This document shows positions 17,644-25,945 of a DNA stretch of 64,000 bases, one piece after another. The stretch spans positions 124,001-188,000 of the forward strand of contig NZ_FMVM01000010.1 of NCBI RefSeq assembly GCF_900102085.1, read 5' to 3'. A program made the position numbers and the translations under genes. This stretch comes from Paenibacillus polysaccharolyticus. Its GTDB lineage: Bacteria > Bacillota > Bacilli > Paenibacillales > Paenibacillaceae. The notes beneath the pieces were generated by a model. The model saw only the letters and a program-made list of their open reading frames with translations. It did not search any database and was not told the DNA's origin. The stretch's first letter is position 1. Each line of letters starts with the position of its first letter.

Positions 17644-18288
17644 ATGAACGTACTGGTGATTGGAGCAAATGGACAGATTGGTAAACACCTGGTGGAACAG
17701 CTGGCACAGGAAGGCAAACATCAGGTTACGGCCATGATTCGCAAGCCGGAGCAGGCAGACGCACTGAAGGAACTTGGAGCACAAGTTGTCATGGGTGATC
17801 TGGAGGGTACCGTGGATGAGATTGCTGAAGCGATGAAAGATCAGAATGCCATCGTGTTTACAGCTGGTTCAGGCGGCTCCACTGGTCCGGACAAAACATT
17901 GTTGATCGACCTGGACGGTGCAGTGAAAACGATGGAGGCCGCAGAGAAACAGGGCATTTCCAGATATATTCTGGTCAGTGCCTATGGTGCCGATCAGCGG
18001 AGTAAATGGCCGGAAGAGATCAAACCCTATTATGTAGCGAAGCATTTTGCGGATCGTGCACTGTTCGCCAGTGATCTGAACTATACCATTATTCGTCCCG
18101 GAGGTCTAAAAAATGAACCGGGAACCGGCAGAGTGGCCGTGGGTACTGACCTGAAACCGGGTAGCATTGCTCGTGAAGATGTGGCACGTGTAATTGCAGC
18201 CTCCTTGCAGGAAGAGAAGACGTATCGGATGGCCTTTGATCTGATAGCTGGAGATCATGCTGTATCGGACGCTTTAGGCAAATTGTAA
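17644..18288 (+). CDS. Atypical SDR, NAD(P)-binding protein (YhfK-like)
   Basis: 214 residues. The N-terminus MNVLVIGANGQIGKHLVEQL holds the GxxGxxG nucleotide motif; VVMGDLEG and IVFTAGSGGSTGPDKT follow, and then RYILVSAYGADQRS and YTIIRPGGLKNEPGTG, as in the NmrA-like/atypical SDR5 group. This group lacks the full YxxxK catalytic set and often acts as a redox sensor or reductase of unknown substrate. AGAGGAG before the ATG. It is 53 bases upstream of the response regulator gene, possibly in one transcript. Confidence 0.88.
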   Translation: MNVLVIGANGQIGKHLVEQLAQEGKHQVTAMIRKPEQADALKELGAQVVMGDLEGTVDEIAEAMKDQNAIVFTAGSGGSTGPDKTLLIDLDGAVKTMEAAEKQGISRYILVSAYGADQRSKWPEEIKPYYVAKHFADRALFASDLNYTIIRPGGLKNEPGTGRVAVGTDLKPGSIAREDVARVIAASLQEEKTYRMAFDLIAGDHAVSDALGKL

Positions 18289-18341
18289 ACAGATGTTGTA
18301 AACTAGCGGGAGAAGGATATGACGGGTGAGGGGGAATCAGC

Positions 18342-19094
18342 ATGAATGAAGCTGTGCTGGTCATTGAAGATGAGCCCAAGATTGCAAGGTTGCTTGAACT
18401 GGAGTTGCAGTACGAGGGGTATCAGGTCACGAAGGCAGGAAGTGGGACGGAAGGGCTGGAAAAGTACAGTGAAGGACAATGGGATCTGATTCTATTGGAC
18501 ATCATGCTGCCAGGCCTAAGTGGTATTGAGGTTTTGCGGCGGATTCGAGCGAGAGATACAGCTATCCCAATTCTTATGCTGACAGCGAAAGATTCAGTGG
18601 AGGATAAAGTGTCCGGTCTGGATCTTGGTGCCAACGACTATATCACGAAGCCTTTTCAGATTGAAGAGTTGCTGGCCCGAATTCGTGCAGCGCTACGACT
18701 TGCTGCAGTTTCTACTGCCAGAACATTGAATCATGCCCCAGGGCAGGAAGCGGTGCATGAGTCAGTAGGTCAGCAACAGGAAACAGACACAGCGTGGTTA
18801 ACTGCAGCTGATTTAAAACTGCATGAAGGGACGCGTGAGGTTTTTCGAGATGGACAAGCCATAGAGCTTACCCCTCGTGAGTTTGATCTACTGGTGTATT
18901 TGCTACGCAACCAGCGTCAGGTGCTCAGTCGGGATCAGATCGTACAATCCGTGTGGGGATACGATTATTATGGCGATACCAATGTGGTGGACGTGTATAT
19001 CCGTTATGTGCGCAAGAAGGTGGACAACGGATTCACGCCACCTCTAATACATACCGTAAGGGGCGTAGGATACGTCCTGAAGGAGCAAACATGA
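18342..19094 (+). CDS. OmpR/PhoB-family response regulator
   Basis: 250 residues. Receiver domain 1-120 (LVIEDEPKIARLLELEL, acceptor Asp in LILLDIMLPG, Lys in ITKPFQ), then a variable linker of about 30 residues, then a winged-helix effector (about 155-248; AIELTPREFDLLVYLLRNQ, VVDVYIRYVRKKVD). The stop overlaps the kinase start (ATGA). With the kinase and two PepSY genes downstream it forms a four-gene unit. Confidence 0.93.
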   Translation: MNEAVLVIEDEPKIARLLELELQYEGYQVTKAGSGTEGLEKYSEGQWDLILLDIMLPGLSGIEVLRRIRARDTAIPILMLTAKDSVEDKVSGLDLGANDYITKPFQIEELLARIRAALRLAAVSTARTLNHAPGQEAVHESVGQQQETDTAWLTAADLKLHEGTREVFRDGQAIELTPREFDLLVYLLRNQRQVLSRDQIVQSVWGYDYYGDTNVVDVYIRYVRKKVDNGFTPPLIHTVRGVGYVLKEQT

Positions 19095-20476
19095 GCCTGC
19101 GCAGTAAAATCTACGGATACTCGTCGGTTCTATTTGCCGTGCTGTTAATTGCAGTGAATCTGTCTGTCTACCTTGTATTTGAGCGAGTATCCATTAATAA
19201 TGAGATTCGCCGAGTCGAAGCAGAAGCCGAATCGATCGTCGCAGGAGTACGTCAGTCCGCTGGCTCCATCCCGCCAGACGATCTTCTTCGGGCTTATGCG
19301 CCCGTGAACGGCATGCTACGCATTGTACATGAAGACGGCAGCAGTTCACCAGTAACCACAACGGGAGCATCCGAACAACTCAGCAAGTTATCTTATCAGT
19401 ATGAGAATGAGAAAAAGGCAGAGTATACCCAGGTGGATCAGGTCGGATATGTGTGGGTATCCATGCCATTAATCTGGCCGGACGGCGAAGTGGTAAATCT
19501 GCAGGTAACTCAGAGTGTAGCTGAAACAGAGAGTGGACTTGCTACCCTGCGTACAGTACTAGTCATCGTAACTATTGTTGCCCTGATTCCTGCCGTGATC
19601 TCCAGCCGAATTTTGGCGAATCGCATGACAAGACCGATCCAGCAAATGACTCGTACAATGAGTGATATTCAAGCGAGTGGGCAGTTCAAGCGACTTCCGC
19701 TGGAGGCAAAATCAAAGGACGAACTGAACACGATGGGGCAGACGTTTAATCGCATGATGGACCTGCTGGAATCAAACTTTGAACGGCAGGAACGTTTTGT
19801 CTCGGATGCATCACATGAGCTAAAAACACCGCTGACGATCATTGAGAGTTACGCCAGTCTGCTCAAGCGCCGGGGGAAGGAGCGGCCTGAAGTCTTTGAT
19901 GAAGCTGTGGAAGCGATTCTGTCTGAATCGGTACGCATGCGTGAGTTGACGGAGCAACTGTTGCTCCTGGCCAAGCAGCCGGAGCAATGGAATGTACAAC
20001 TGGAACGCGTAGATATTACGAAGTTGGCTACGGATTCTACGCGAGCATTCCGCGAAGCTTATCACCGAGAAGTACGGTGCGACGCTTCAGGCCCCATCTG
20101 GGCGATCAGCGATGAGAGCAAGCTGAAGCAGCTACTGTTTATTTTGCTGGATAATGCCCGGAAATATAGTGAAGATGCCATCGAAGTCAAACTGGAGAGC
20201 CAGGGCGAACAGTGCCGGATACGGATTGTGGATACAGGTATAGGTATGCGGCAGGAGGATCTGGAGAAAGTGTTTGACCGTTTCTACCAGGTCGATGTCT
20301 CTAGAACTAGAAGCGGAAGTGCCAGTGGGTCTGGTCTCGGACTGTCGCTTGCCAAGGAGTTGGCAGGCGCTGTCGGAGCACAGATTGAGCTAACGAGTAC
20401 CGAAGGTGTTGGCACGGAGGCATGTATTATTTTACCACGATCCAAATCGGACAGCCGAGGCAACTCACTCTCATGA
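19091..20476 (+). CDS. Sensor histidine kinase, HAMP type
   Basis: 461 residues from ATG 19091, which overlaps the regulator stop by 4 bases with GGAGC just upstream. Two membrane helices (about 10-30 and 155-175) flank a roughly 120-residue extracellular sensor. HAMP region (ILANRMTRPIQQMTRTM), HisKA (FVSDASHELKTPLTIIESY), N box (LLFILLDNARKYSEDA), G boxes (VDTGIGM, GSGLGLSLAKEL). Partner of the upstream OmpR-type regulator. Signal unknown; the linked PepSY proteins suggest an envelope or metal-related cue. Confidence 0.93.
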   Translation: MSLRSKIYGYSSVLFAVLLIAVNLSVYLVFERVSINNEIRRVEAEAESIVAGVRQSAGSIPPDDLLRAYAPVNGMLRIVHEDGSSSPVTTTGASEQLSKLSYQYENEKKAEYTQVDQVGYVWVSMPLIWPDGEVVNLQVTQSVAETESGLATLRTVLVIVTIVALIPAVISSRILANRMTRPIQQMTRTMSDIQASGQFKRLPLEAKSKDELNTMGQTFNRMMDLLESNFERQERFVSDASHELKTPLTIIESYASLLKRRGKERPEVFDEAVEAILSESVRMRELTEQLLLLAKQPEQWNVQLERVDITKLATDSTRAFREAYHREVRCDASGPIWAISDESKLKQLLFILLDNARKYSEDAIEVKLESQGEQCRIRIVDTGIGMRQEDLEKVFDRFYQVDVSRTRSGSASGSGLGLSLAKELAGAVGAQIELTSTEGVGTEACIILPRSKSDSRGNSLS

Positions 20477-20580
20477 AATTCTCATTCTTCTCTTCTATAC
20501 TGATGACATACAAGGCTAGTTATAACGTTTCAACGAGAATACTCAGATCAGTTGTGGAAGAATGTGAGGGGGAAGTGCGT

Positions 20581-21417
20581 ATGACAGAACAGGAACAGAG
20601 GCCTGAAATGAAACGAAGTGATAACAAACATGAGCTTAGGCATGGAGATAAAAATACCAAAAGAAGTCATACTGGTAAAGGGTCACGAAAATTACTGTGG
20701 TTGGGGGCCGGAATACTGGTTGTCGTACTTGTTGTAGCTCTGGTGTGGTGGAAACCGTGGGGACCTGCTCGTGAGCAGTTATCTGCTGATGCAGTCGCGC
20801 AATCTGTGCTGAATCAATATCCAGGGGAGATCATTCATTCTACCTTGAAAGACGGTACGTATTTGATGCAGCTTCGTTCGGAGACAGGTCTATACGATGT
20901 GCAGGTCGATGCATTTACGGCAGCTGTTCAATCCATCAAACGTCTGGAGTCGAGTCCGCAGGCTGAAGAGAAGACGTTGTGGAGCCGTGAGCAGATGAAG
21001 GCGGAGTTGCTGAAGCAAAGAGCAGGGGAGCAACTTATATCGCTGGAACTGGTTGAACAGCAGGGCAGTCCTATATACACTGCAGTGGTGAAAGCGAAGG
21101 ATAACAGCCGCCAAGAACTGACGCTTGATCCATATACGGGCGAGATTATTTCCTCCAAAGCGATCAAGTCACCTCCGTCATCGGCAACAGGAGGGACGGA
21201 TAAAGAGCCACAGTTTCTAAGTGAGAAGCAGGCAGAGCAGAAGGCGCTTGCGAGAGTTCCTGGCGAAGTGGATGATGTAGAACTACGTGGTACGAACAGT
21301 GGCAATCCGTATTACCTGGTTGAGATCGATCTGGAAGACGGCCGGGAAGCGACGGTACAGGTGAATGCGATCTCGGGTGCCATACGTTCGGTAACTTGGG
21401 ATAAGGACGATGATTAA
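20581..21417 (+). CDS. PepSY-domain membrane protein
   Basis: 278 residues from ATG 20581 (GAGGGGGAAG just upstream; the frame is open earlier but without a site). A charged, Lys/His-rich N-terminal tail, one membrane helix (about 42-58; LVVVLVVALVWW), then an extracytoplasmic part with two PepSY repeats, the last ending VEIDLEDGREATVQVNAISG. PepSY domains are small modules thought to restrain proteases or bind metal. Downstream of the kinase and followed by a second PepSY gene. Confidence 0.85.
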   Translation: MTEQEQRPEMKRSDNKHELRHGDKNTKRSHTGKGSRKLLWLGAGILVVVLVVALVWWKPWGPAREQLSADAVAQSVLNQYPGEIIHSTLKDGTYLMQLRSETGLYDVQVDAFTAAVQSIKRLESSPQAEEKTLWSREQMKAELLKQRAGEQLISLELVEQQGSPIYTAVVKAKDNSRQELTLDPYTGEIISSKAIKSPPSSATGGTDKEPQFLSEKQAEQKALARVPGEVDDVELRGTNSGNPYYLVEIDLEDGREATVQVNAISGAIRSVTWDKDDD

Positions 21418-21463
21418 GAGTTGTTTCTATTATGTTATTTTCTGAAAAGGGGTAAGAATACTC

Positions 21464-21511
21464 TCCTCATTTTCTCATCAAATTCTAATCTTTCTCTCTC
21501 TAATCTCTCAT
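21464..21511 (+). promoter_or_regulatory. Direct TTCTCAT-type repeats upstream of PepSY gene
   Basis: A CT-rich stretch with repeated heptamers: TCCTCAT 21464, TTCTCAT 21472, TTCTAAT 21483, CTCTAAT 21498, CTCTCAT 21505. Spacing of 8-15 bases with one 11-base pair fits direct-repeat binding by an OmpR-type regulator. A similar TTCTCATTCTTCTC lies at about 20478, upstream of the first PepSY gene. Inference only. Confidence 0.3.
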
Positions 21512-21570
21512 TCGCCTAGGTTATTCTAAATATGTAGACGAGAACGAGAACAATAACGAGGAGATGAACG

Positions 21571-22227
21571 ATGATGATGAACAAACATAAACTTTGGATT
21601 GGCAGCTTGTCCGCAGCGGTGTTGCTTGGCGGATCAGCGGTCGCGGCTAGCGGTAATATGAACGGGCAATCGGCATCACAAGTACAATCTGAAACTATAC
21701 AATCCGCACCAGCCTCAGTGACACAATCCACGAGTGCGAACCAGAACAACACAGGTAAACTGCTGACTGTATCCCAAGCTAAATCCATAGCGCTGAAAGC
21801 AGTGGAAGGTAAAGTGGATGATGTGGATCTGGAGCGTAGAAACGGTCAAACGTTCTATGAAGTCGAGATCGACCGAAAAGGTAACCCGGATGTAACAGTT
21901 AGGTTGGATGCCTATACAGGTAAGGTTTTGGCTGTTGTTAATGATGATGACTACGATGACGATGATGATTATCGGGATAATGGAACAGGCAACTCTTCGA
22001 GTGCGTCTGCCTCCAATCAGGTTAAATTGACGGTTGCACAAGCTTCCAACATTGCACTGAAACAAGTGACTGGTGGCAAAGTCACCAAGGTTGAACTGGA
22101 CCGTGATAACGGTCGCTATGTCTATGAGATTGAGCTGAGAACCGCTCAAGGTGAGGCAGACGTTGATATCGACGCAAACACAGGTAAGGTGTTGTCGTTT
22201 GATCAGGATTTTGATGACGAGGATTAA
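21571..22227 (+). CDS. Secreted tandem PepSY-domain protein
   Basis: 218 residues with a signal peptide (KLWIGSLSAAVLLGGSAVAASG). Two PepSY repeats (about 65-125 and 150-215), each of the form LTVSQAKSIALKAVEGKVDD ... FYEVEIDRKGN, joined by an Asp-rich stretch (DDDYDDDDDYRD) that could bind cations. GAGGAG at 21558-21563 before ATG 21571. Last gene of the regulator-kinase-PepSY-PepSY set; the AT/CT-rich gap before it may hold its own promoter. Confidence 0.85.
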   Translation: MMMNKHKLWIGSLSAAVLLGGSAVAASGNMNGQSASQVQSETIQSAPASVTQSTSANQNNTGKLLTVSQAKSIALKAVEGKVDDVDLERRNGQTFYEVEIDRKGNPDVTVRLDAYTGKVLAVVNDDDYDDDDDYRDNGTGNSSSASASNQVKLTVAQASNIALKQVTGGKVTKVELDRDNGRYVYEIELRTAQGEADVDIDANTGKVLSFDQDFDDED

Positions 22228-22321
22228 TTGTTGAATTGCGGCAAAGTAAGAAATAGATGAAATTGATTTTCGACTCTGATCACTGTTTGTGGTATATAGC
22301 TTAGACCGATCGTATCAGCGG

Positions 22322-22351
22322 AAAGACGCTTCGAATGAAGTGTCTTTTTTT
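22322..22351 (+). terminator. Rho-independent terminator
   Basis: AAAGACGCTTC / GAAGTGTCTTT hairpin with a 4-base loop and a run of T. Confidence 0.85.
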
Positions 22352-22443
22352 CGTACTCTATAGAGTTCATAGATCCTATAATCCAAACTGTGGTAAACTA
22401 GTAGAATTGTAGAAATAGTATAGACAAGGAGCTGGATAACGAA

Positions 22444-23256
22444 GTGGCTGGTGAACAAATGAGATCGGAAACGACTAGAGAACAAGTACTGTCAATTGAA
22501 GGCTTACGTATGCGGTATAACGGGCGTTATGTATTAAACGGCATCGATCTGGAAGTGAATCGTGGGGAGATGATCGGATACATCGGGCCTAATGGAGCTG
22601 GCAAGAGTACAACGGTCAAAATTTTGCTTGGATTAGTGGAAGGTTATGTGGGGAACGTTCGTATTTTTGGACAGGATATCGCTGACGGCGATGTGGAATA
22701 TAAGCGTAGAATCGGGTATGTGCCGGAAGTGGCAGAACTGTATGAACAGTTAACTCCGGCCGAGTATTTAACGTTTACGGGAGAGTTATATGGCTTGTCT
22801 TATGAAGATGCAGATTATAAAGCAAAGCTGCTGATGGATTGTTTTGGACTGGAAAAATCATATCATTCCCGCATTGCCTCTTTCTCCAAAGGGATGCGTC
22901 AGAAAGTGCTGTTAATCTCGGCTCTGCTACATGATCCTGATCTGCTGTTTCTGGATGAACCGCTGAGCGGGCTGGACGCCAACAGTGTGATGGTGGTGAA
23001 AGAGATTTTGTCACAGCTGTCCGCAAAAGGCACAACGATCTTCTATTCGTCACACATTATGGATGTGGTGGAGAAGATCAGTAGCCGGATTGTATTGATA
23101 GCCGAGGGCCGTGTCGTGGCAGATGGCACGTTCAAGCAACTCCAGCAACAATCGATGGAAGGGTCACTGGAGGAAGTGTTTAATCAATTGACAGGCTTTA
23201 ATGAACATAAGGCGATTGCTGAGCGCTTTGTGTCGATTGTGCAGGAGGTGAACTAA
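22444..23256 (+). CDS. ABC transporter ATP-binding protein (ABC-2 exporter type)
   Basis: 270 residues. Walker A GPNGAGKSTTVKILLG, signature FSKGMRQKVLLISALLHDP, Walker B LLFLDEPLSGLD, H-loop YSSHIMDVVEK. GTG at 22444 with AAGGAG about 12 bases upstream; ATG 22459 with GGTGA is an alternative. It pairs with the permease that starts one base after its stop. Together they would form an ABC-2 type exporter; the substrate is not evident. Confidence 0.92.
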   Translation: MAGEQMRSETTREQVLSIEGLRMRYNGRYVLNGIDLEVNRGEMIGYIGPNGAGKSTTVKILLGLVEGYVGNVRIFGQDIADGDVEYKRRIGYVPEVAELYEQLTPAEYLTFTGELYGLSYEDADYKAKLLMDCFGLEKSYHSRIASFSKGMRQKVLLISALLHDPDLLFLDEPLSGLDANSVMVVKEILSQLSAKGTTIFYSSHIMDVVEKISSRIVLIAEGRVVADGTFKQLQQQSMEGSLEEVFNQLTGFNEHKAIAERFVSIVQEVN

Positions 23257-23257
23257 T

Positions 23258-24925
23258 ATGGCGAAACCCTCCGATTTTCGTACGCTCCAAGTTCTGGATC
23301 GTTTTCGGCCAATCATTACCAAGACGGGTGCTGATTATGATGTGCTACGCCTTATTTTACGGGTGAAGTTCCAGATGGATCAGCGCAGAGTGCCTACGAT
23401 TATGGCTGGAAGGTCAAAGAGCAAGGAGAACAAAGAAGGTAACCAGTATGTTCGCTCTCTCTGGCTGTATGCCTTGATGGGAGCAATCATGGTTCCCTTT
23501 GTCGTCTGGGATACAGGACAATTCATGCTTCAGATGGGCATTCTGTTTGGCGTGCTGATGTTTATGATTATGACGTCGATGATTTCGGATTTTTCATCCG
23601 TGCTTCTCGACATCCGGGATAGAAATATTATTTTGACCAAACCCGTTAATGCGCGAACGGTGGGTATGGCGAGAGCCATTCATGCCGGAGTCTATCTGGT
23701 GCTGCTGACAGGTTCAGTGACGGCTGCGCCGCTGATCGCCGGGCTTGTTACGCACGGGATTGGTTTCTTTCTACTCTTTCTGTTACAGATTATTCTGATC
23801 AGCATCCTGATTCTGGTGAGCACATCTCTCATCTATCTGTTCATGATGAGGTTTCTGGATGGGGAGAAGCTGAAAGACATGATTAATATGGTGCAGATTT
23901 TGCTTTCCGTGGGGATTGCGATTGGATATCAGTTTGTCATTCGTTCCTTCGATATTATTGATTTTAAAGTAGCTTTTACGCCGGAATGGTGGCAACTGCT
24001 GTTACCTCCGCTATGGTATGCTGCTGCATACGATTGGTTATTCGCAGGAAATGGCGGGGTGTGGATCTATACGTTAACAGCGCTGGCTGTTGTTGTTCCG
24101 GTGATATGCCTGATCGTATATGTGAAGCTTATGCCATCCTTCGAGCTGTATTTAGAAAAAATGGCTCATTCCGGCCAGACATCGAGTCGCCGCCGGGGAA
24201 AGTGGGATCGTATGGTTGCCAAGCTGTTCAGTCGCTCTACCGAAGAACAAGCCTGCTTTCGTCTGTCGGCCAGCATGATGCGCGATGAACGGGAGTTCAA
24301 GTTGAAAGTTTACCCATCTTTAGGTTTATCGTTAGTTATGCCTTATATTTTCTGGTATACAGCTTTACAATCATCGACCTGGGCAGAATTCAGGCAAAGT
24401 TCCTTTGTGTACACCTTGTATATTATGCTGATCCTGTTGGTAACGGTAGTCATTATGCTACGGTATTCGGGTCAGTACAAGGCATCCTGGATCTTTCGCG
24501 CCGCGCCGATGTCTGATGAAAATATATTATATCGAGGCGCCCTGAAGGCATTTCTAAGCAACATATTTATACCGGTATTTCTGTTGAATGCGGCCATGTT
24601 CACATGGACATTTGGACTTCGGATTTTGCCGGACATTGCGATTATTCTGCTCACAGCTACAGCGCTGATCCCGGTATCCGGCAAGTTTATGCTGCAAAAG
24701 CCACCGTTCTCCCAATCGTTCAGTGTGGCACAGCAAAGTGACGGCTGGTATATTTTCGCTGCTTTGCCTGTGTTCGCTTTACTGTGGGGTGCTCATGTCT
24801 TTTTCCGTTCTTTCTCTGGAGGTGTCTGGATGTACGGTGTGATCTTGATTGTGGCGAATATGTTGTTGTGGACGCTGCTGTATCGTGTGAAGAAACCAGC
24901 GGTCAAGTCGGCTGTGGTCATTTAA
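23258..24925 (+). CDS. ABC-2 type transporter permease, large
   Basis: 555 residues with about twelve hydrophobic segments, in the pattern of two six-helix blocks separated by a cytoplasmic loop (about 300-345, basic: SSRRRGKWDRM). No signal peptide. AGGAGGTGA lies at the end of the upstream ATPase gene, so translation is coupled. It forms the membrane part of the exporter. No terminator immediately downstream except the weak hairpin at 25048. Confidence 0.85.
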   Translation: MAKPSDFRTLQVLDRFRPIITKTGADYDVLRLILRVKFQMDQRRVPTIMAGRSKSKENKEGNQYVRSLWLYALMGAIMVPFVVWDTGQFMLQMGILFGVLMFMIMTSMISDFSSVLLDIRDRNIILTKPVNARTVGMARAIHAGVYLVLLTGSVTAAPLIAGLVTHGIGFFLLFLLQIILISILILVSTSLIYLFMMRFLDGEKLKDMINMVQILLSVGIAIGYQFVIRSFDIIDFKVAFTPEWWQLLLPPLWYAAAYDWLFAGNGGVWIYTLTALAVVVPVICLIVYVKLMPSFELYLEKMAHSGQTSSRRRGKWDRMVAKLFSRSTEEQACFRLSASMMRDEREFKLKVYPSLGLSLVMPYIFWYTALQSSTWAEFRQSSFVYTLYIMLILLVTVVIMLRYSGQYKASWIFRAAPMSDENILYRGALKAFLSNIFIPVFLLNAAMFTWTFGLRILPDIAIILLTATALIPVSGKFMLQKPPFSQSFSVAQQSDGWYIFAALPVFALLWGAHVFFRSFSGGVWMYGVILIVANMLLWTLLYRVKKPAVKSAVVI

Positions 24926-25047
24926 GCTGAAGTCTATCGAGGTATTTTTTCAGAGTTGTTAGCCTGATTGAACTGGTCGCTGTCTTAAGCCGTGTAATTT
25001 TAAGTAGTGGGTCTAAGCATGATTGATGGAAGTGAGTATTTATTTTC

Positions 25048-25084
25048 GCCCCGTGAGCGGCTTGCAACTACCCGCACGCGGGGC
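25048..25084 (+). terminator. Hairpin, possible terminator of exporter operon
   Basis: GCCCCGTGAGCGG / CCGCACGCGGGGC with two mismatches and an 11-base loop, followed by TCTGTT rather than a T run. Confidence 0.4.
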
Positions 25085-25382
25085 TCTGTTACATAAAAGG
25101 GTGGTCCGTTGGGGGAAGAAGTGAAGGGATGGAGTAGGGTAGATTAAAATTAGGGTAGATTAAAATGAAATAAATGAAGGAAATGAAGAAATGAAGTAAG
25201 TATGCAAACAAAGTAATTGAACTGAATGAAGAAATGAAGCGAACAAAGGAAACAAATTGAATAAAGAAAACGGAGTAAACAGCGTAAATACAGTAGGTGA
25301 ACCGAGTGAAACGGGTACAGTAAGTAACCGAATACGCGGTAAATCGGATAAGTAAATCATACAAGTAGACCAATGTGTAGTA

Positions 25383-25496
25383 GTGACTCAAACAAGTAAC
25401 CTGACGAGTAGTAGAGGGGATAAGTAACTCAAACAAATAATCCTAGGTGCAGTAGATGGATAAGTAACTCAACAAGTAACTCTAGGTGCGGTAGAG
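25383..25496. repeat. Three degenerate ~40-bp tandem repeats
   Basis: Copies begin near 25383, 25421 and 25461, each with a TAACTCAAACAAGTAA-like start and a GTGCAGTAGA-like end. The preceding 250 bases (25130-25380) are purine-rich, C-poor, and contain shorter imperfect repeats such as GGGTAGATTAAAAT twice near 25136 and 25151. No convincing gene on either strand. Confidence 0.65.
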
Positions 25497-25515
25497 TAAA
25501 AAGTGTGTTGTGATT

Positions 25516-25710
25516 CTAACGATCACAGATGAGCTTATTTGGGTGAAAAGTGGCTCTCAGGAATTCTAACGATCACCAGGAAGCTTATTTCTGCAAAAGA
25601 GGGTGTTTTAGGCCGAAAATGAGCTGACTTTTGCAAAATAGCGTGTCTGGTGATCGTTAGCCTGGTACAGCATGCAAAATGGGCCAAATAACGTCTCCTG
25701 TGATCGTTAG
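25516..25710. repeat. 195-bp dyad-symmetric element, copy A
   Basis: Four boxes: CTAACGATCACAG at 25516, CTAACGATCACCAG at 25566, then the inverted CTGGTGATCGTTAG ending 25660 and CTGTGATCGTTAG ending 25710. Forward boxes are exactly 50 bases apart, as are the reverse boxes. Each is followed inward by a CTTATTT/CTATTT-like motif. The inner pair is perfectly complementary over 14 bp and the outer over 13 bp. The same geometry recurs at 55570-55764. Confidence 0.8.
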
Positions 25711-25741
25711 AGTGTGGCGACAACAGTGGTGCAGAAGTTAG

Positions 25742-25831
25742 TGTAAATGCAGATACAGATGCAAGTGCAGGTGTAGGTGCAGATGTAGATGTAGATGTAG
25801 AGATGAAAGTGAAAGTGAAAGTGAAAGTGTA
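25742..25831. repeat. Hexanucleotide tandem arrays
   Basis: A run of GATGTA/GATGCA-type hexamers (about 25742-25802) followed by four GTGAAA/AAAGTG hexamers (about 25805-25829). Non-coding, between the dyad element and the 3' end of the dehydrogenase gene. Confidence 0.75.
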
Positions 25832-25945
25832 AGAGGTGGGGAACTGTTTAGAAAAAAGAGCTCTGCAAATCTCCGGATAAAATGCTTAAACAGTACTCTC
25901 CTCATACCTGAAAGAAAGAGATGTTTTAAGTGTGACTTAATGGGC

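Noticed and set aside
25089-25436. 115-codon minus-strand frame, Phe/Tyr/Ser-rich
   Set aside because: Produced by C-poor tandem repeats; composition reflects the repeats, no start signal.
25513-25711. CRISPR array
   Set aside because: Repeats are in opposite orientations, only four copies, with 50-base period and no cas genes.
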